From: Fibrobacter sp. UBA1765
GTDB taxonomy: Bacteria > Fibrobacterota > Fibrobacteria > Fibrobacterales > Fibrobacteraceae
Direction of reading: 5' to 3'
Assembly: GCA_002314675.1 (NCBI GenBank)
Contig: DCGZ01000083.1
Span: 12,809-25,512, forward strand
DNA: 12,704 nucleotides
Below, one piece after another: positions 10,722-12,704 of the stretch; positions within the stretch are counted from its first letter, which is position 1; each line of letters starts with the position of its first letter. Below the pieces are notes generated by a model. It did not search any database. It saw only the letters and a list, made by a program, of their open reading frames with translations, and had not been told where the DNA came from. Both the position numbers and the translations under genes were made by a program.

Positions 10722-12455
10722 CTACTTTTTCTTGTTCTTCTTGACAGACTTCTTTGTAATGTCTGCTGCACGCTTGATTTGGCGTTTGGTTAAAGTCTTA
10801 GAAGACTTGCTTTCAGCCACTGTAGTTTGAACTGCGTTCGTTACATCAAGATGCTTGTAAGCACTCTGGATAACCTTGTTTTCTACAAGAATCTTGTAGC
10901 AAAGACCATCAACAATAGCTATCCAGCTAGCTTCAATAATATTGGAACTTACACCGGCCATGTTCCAGTAACCCTTGTCATCACCGAAAGTTGTCCATAC
11001 GCGAACAAGAGCATCGGAACCTACACGGCTTCCAAGAACACGAACCTTAAAGTCATCAAGTCGGACCTTTGACATGTATGGGAAGAACGGGAGCAAAGCC
11101 TTGCGAAGCGCAGCATCGAGAGCATTCACCGGGCCGTCGCCTTCGGAAACCTGGTGGCTGATCTTGTCACCGATCTGGAGCTTGACTGTTGCCTGAGAAA
11201 CAGAAACGCCTTGCGGAGTCTTGTCTTCGATAACACGATAGTTCAAGACCTTGAATGGTTCTTCCACCATGCCAAGATGGCGGTAGACAAGCATCTTGAA
11301 ACTTGCTTCGGCAGAGTCAAAATGCCAGCCCGCATTCTCGCGCTCCTTGATAAGAGTCAAAAGACTTGCAACTACAGGATCCTTCTTGTCGATGCCCGGC
11401 TTGATTGCCTTGAGCTTTTCTACGACAAGGGAACCACCGGCCTGGTCGCTTGTAACAAATACGCGGTCATTGCCAACTGCATGCGGATCCACATGTTCAA
11501 AGCTACGACTTACCTTCATCACACCATCAATGTGTGCGCCACCCTTGTGGGCAAATGCTGCATCACCGACATACGGTGCACGGACATCGCTAGGCAAGTT
11601 CACTATCTGGTCTACGTTCGTGCTCAACTGGCGAAGACGGGAAATCTTTTTAGCAGCAAAGAAATTCGCATTCATCTTAAAGTGCAAATCAGCGGCAATC
11701 GTAGTGAGGTTTGCATTGCCACAACGTTCGCCATAGCCGTTCACAACACCTTGAACCATTGCAGCACCCTTCTTCACGGCATAGATACTATTGCAGACTG
11801 CAAGGCCCGCATCGTTATGCACATGAATACCAAGCGGTGTCGAAATATGCTTCTTGACATCATCGAGAATTTCTTCAAGTTCCCACGGCATTGTGCCACC
11901 GTTGGTGTCGCAAAGCACTATGAAATCTGCATGGCCGTGTTCTGCAGCACGGAGGGTTTCGATAGCATATTCCGGGTTAGCCTTGTAACCATCAAAGAAA
12001 TGTTCCGCATCGTAAATCACTTCTTCGGAATTTTCCTTGAGGTATGCCACAGACGATTCAATCATGTCGAGGTTTTCTTCGAGCGTCGTACGAATGACAT
12101 CTGTTACATGCAAGTCCCAGCTCTTGCCAAAAATAGTCTTTACTGGAGCGCCACTCTTAACAAGAGCCTGGAGCAGCGGATCCTTTTCAGGAATTACACC
12201 AGGGCGGCGAGTACTGCCGAATGCAGCAATCTTTGCATGCTTAAGCTTGACTTCCTTAATCTGCTGAAAGAATTCCTCGTCGGTCGGGTTACTTGGGTTT
12301 GGCCAGCCACCTTCAATGTAGTCAAAACCGAAATGATCCAAAATTCGAGCAATCTGCAACTTATCTGCAAGCGACAAACTGATTTTACGGTCCTGATTAC
12401 CATCACGAAGCGTGGTATCGTACAAGAATACTTTTTTTACAGCAGAATTTTTCAT
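10722..12455 (-). CDS. cimA: (R)-citramalate synthase
   Basis: Condenses acetyl-CoA with pyruvate to (R)-citramalate, the first step of the threonine-independent route to 2-oxobutanoate and isoleucine. At 577 residues it has a catalytic TIM barrel with DTTLRDGNQ at 13-21 (catalytic Arg, metal Asp), the metal-binding HVHND at 211-215, and GYGERCGNANL at 240-250. A LeuA-type C-terminal regulatory domain spans about 400-530, where isoleucine feedback normally acts. The LYDTTLRDGNQ start and length fit the long CimA group (TIGR00977 type) rather than 2-isopropylmalate synthase, though paralogues are close. The last 30 residues form an unusual Lys-rich tail (KKSVKKNKKK end). The start has no Shine-Dalgarno sequence, and TACATTTG ends five bases before the ATG. 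hisD follows in the same direction. Confidence 0.92.
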   Translation of the reverse strand: MKNSAVKKVFLYDTTLRDGNQDRKISLSLADKLQIARILDHFGFDYIEGGWPNPSNPTDEEFFQQIKEVKLKHAKIAAFGSTRRPGVIPEKDPLLQALVKSGAPVKTIFGKSWDLHVTDVIRTTLEENLDMIESSVAYLKENSEEVIYDAEHFFDGYKANPEYAIETLRAAEHGHADFIVLCDTNGGTMPWELEEILDDVKKHISTPLGIHVHNDAGLAVCNSIYAVKKGAAMVQGVVNGYGERCGNANLTTIAADLHFKMNANFFAAKKISRLRQLSTNVDQIVNLPSDVRAPYVGDAAFAHKGGAHIDGVMKVSRSFEHVDPHAVGNDRVFVTSDQAGGSLVVEKLKAIKPGIDKKDPVVASLLTLIKERENAGWHFDSAEASFKMLVYRHLGMVEEPFKVLNYRVIEDKTPQGVSVSQATVKLQIGDKISHQVSEGDGPVNALDAALRKALLPFFPYMSKVRLDDFKVRVLGSRVGSDALVRVWTTFGDDKGYWNMAGVSSNIIEASWIAIVDGLCYKILVENKVIQSAYKHLDVTNAVQTTVAESKSSKTLTKRQIKRAADITKKSVKKNKKK

Positions 12456-12460
12456 GCTGC

Positions 12461-12468
12461 CAAATGTA
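12461..12468 (-). promoter_or_regulatory. Predicted -10 box (TACATTTG) of cimA
   Basis: On the minus strand TACATTTG is followed by GCAGC and the cimA ATG, the same five-base spacing as for the gene at 63-1631. The start of transcription would fall at or beside the ATG. The -35 position lies inside the GACGATA tandem repeats and matches TTGACA poorly. Confidence 0.5.
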
Positions 12469-12476
12469 GTAAATAA

Positions 12477-12511
12477 GACGAAAGACGATAAACGATAGAC
12501 GATAGACGATA
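12477..12511. repeat. Tandem 7-bp repeat (GACGATA), five imperfect copies
   Basis: GACGAAA, GACGATA, AACGATA, GACGATA and GACGATA follow each other without spacing. The array begins 21 bases before the cimA start codon and covers the predicted -35 region. Confidence 0.88.
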
Positions 12512-12532
12512 GGCTAGAAACCTGAAACTAGA

Positions 12533-12556
12533 GACCAGTGGTTCGACCAGTGATTC
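12533..12556. repeat. 12-bp tandem repeat, two copies
   Basis: GACCAGTGGTTC (12533-12544) is followed by GACCAGTGATTC (12545-12556), differing at one base. Confidence 0.8.
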
Positions 12557-12595
12557 GACAAGCTCTTCATAGACTTCACCAACCTTGTGATGGTC

Positions 12596-12676
12596 ATGTC
12601 TTTGCGAGGAATGTCGTGACGAAGCAACCCAGAAATATGTGGATTGCCACGGACCTAAAGGTCCTCGCAATGACAT
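12596..12676. repeat. Palindromic dispersed repeat of the GTCATTGCGAGGA type
   Basis: The outer arms ATGTCTTTGCGAGGA (12596-12610) and TCCTCGCAATGACAT (12662-12676) are inverted repeats with one mismatch. Between them are GTGACGAAGCAACCCAG and TGGATTGCCACG, the inner words usual for this element. Similar palindromes are known from many unrelated bacterial genomes. No gene is supported between the cimA start and the window end. Confidence 0.7.
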
Positions 12677-12704
12677 TCCTAATTCTGCATTCTGAATTCT
12701 TAAT

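Noticed and set aside
11154..12476. Long plus-strand frame of 440 codons opposite cimA
   Set aside because: It is a shadow of cimA, whose minus-strand product carries all the citramalate synthase motifs. The same applies to the 333-codon frame opposite hisD.
12452..12676. Open frame of 74 codons on the minus strand at the window end
   Set aside because: It is made of the palindromic repeat and the tandem 7-mers and overlaps the cimA start region. It has no recognisable protein features.

Overview
The window looks like a chromosomal segment of a Fibrobacter-like bacterium. This is an inference from overall character: a Gram-negative cell with several predicted outer-membrane beta-barrels, moderate base composition, promoters of the form TTGACA-N16-TATATTTG, an Ala/Pro-rich porin, and a citramalate synthase/histidinol dehydrogenase pair. 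No rRNA or other decisive marker is present, so the genus is not proven.

Layout. Positions 63-4775 hold five minus-strand genes. A YwqK/MORN-type secreted repeat protein (4185-4775) is read first. It is followed by a tightly coupled trio joined by TGATG stop/start overlaps: a small secreted charged protein (3677-4096), an outer-membrane barrel protein with a TPR-like N-terminus (2505-3677) and an ABC ATPase (1705-2505). A COG2509-type FAD-dependent dehydrogenase (63-1631) lies beyond them. A divergent promoter region of about 50 bp separates this block from a plus-strand B12-binding-fold radical SAM protein (4829-6331), which ends in a clear terminator. Next come tRNA-Asp(GUC) with its own promoter and terminator, and a large, probably abundant porin-like protein (6696-8249) with a long Ala/Pro/Glu linker.

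Positions 8303-9233 contain no convincing gene but are dense in structure. There are three multi-hairpin elements (8381-8514, 8916-9008, 9105-9197). Two are exactly 93 nt, share architecture, and differ by compensatory changes in their stems. Both 93-nt elements sit at the same point in the T-loop of tRNA-Pro 3'-end fragments, next to the intact tRNA-Pro(UGG) (9271-9344, minus strand). The region also holds duplicated tRNA-end/terminator modules, three inverted-repeat pairs built on GGCRGATAAA, a 14-bp tandem repeat and C8/A8 homopolymers. This is the most novel part of the window. It looks like a family of small palindromic, possibly mobile elements that target tRNA-like hairpins.

Positions 9404-12455 (minus strand) carry cimA then hisD, a probable two-gene amino-acid biosynthesis unit: citramalate synthase for isoleucine and histidinol dehydrogenase for histidine. 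The window closes with tandem 7-mers and 12-mers and a palindromic repeat of the GTCATTGCGAGGA type. A partial relative of that repeat lies at the very start of the window.

Two gene starts (63-1631 and cimA) have a TAnnTTTR box ending five bases before the ATG and no Shine-Dalgarno sequence. This predicts leaderless mRNAs alongside conventional AGGAG or AGGTGA starts (porin, hisD).
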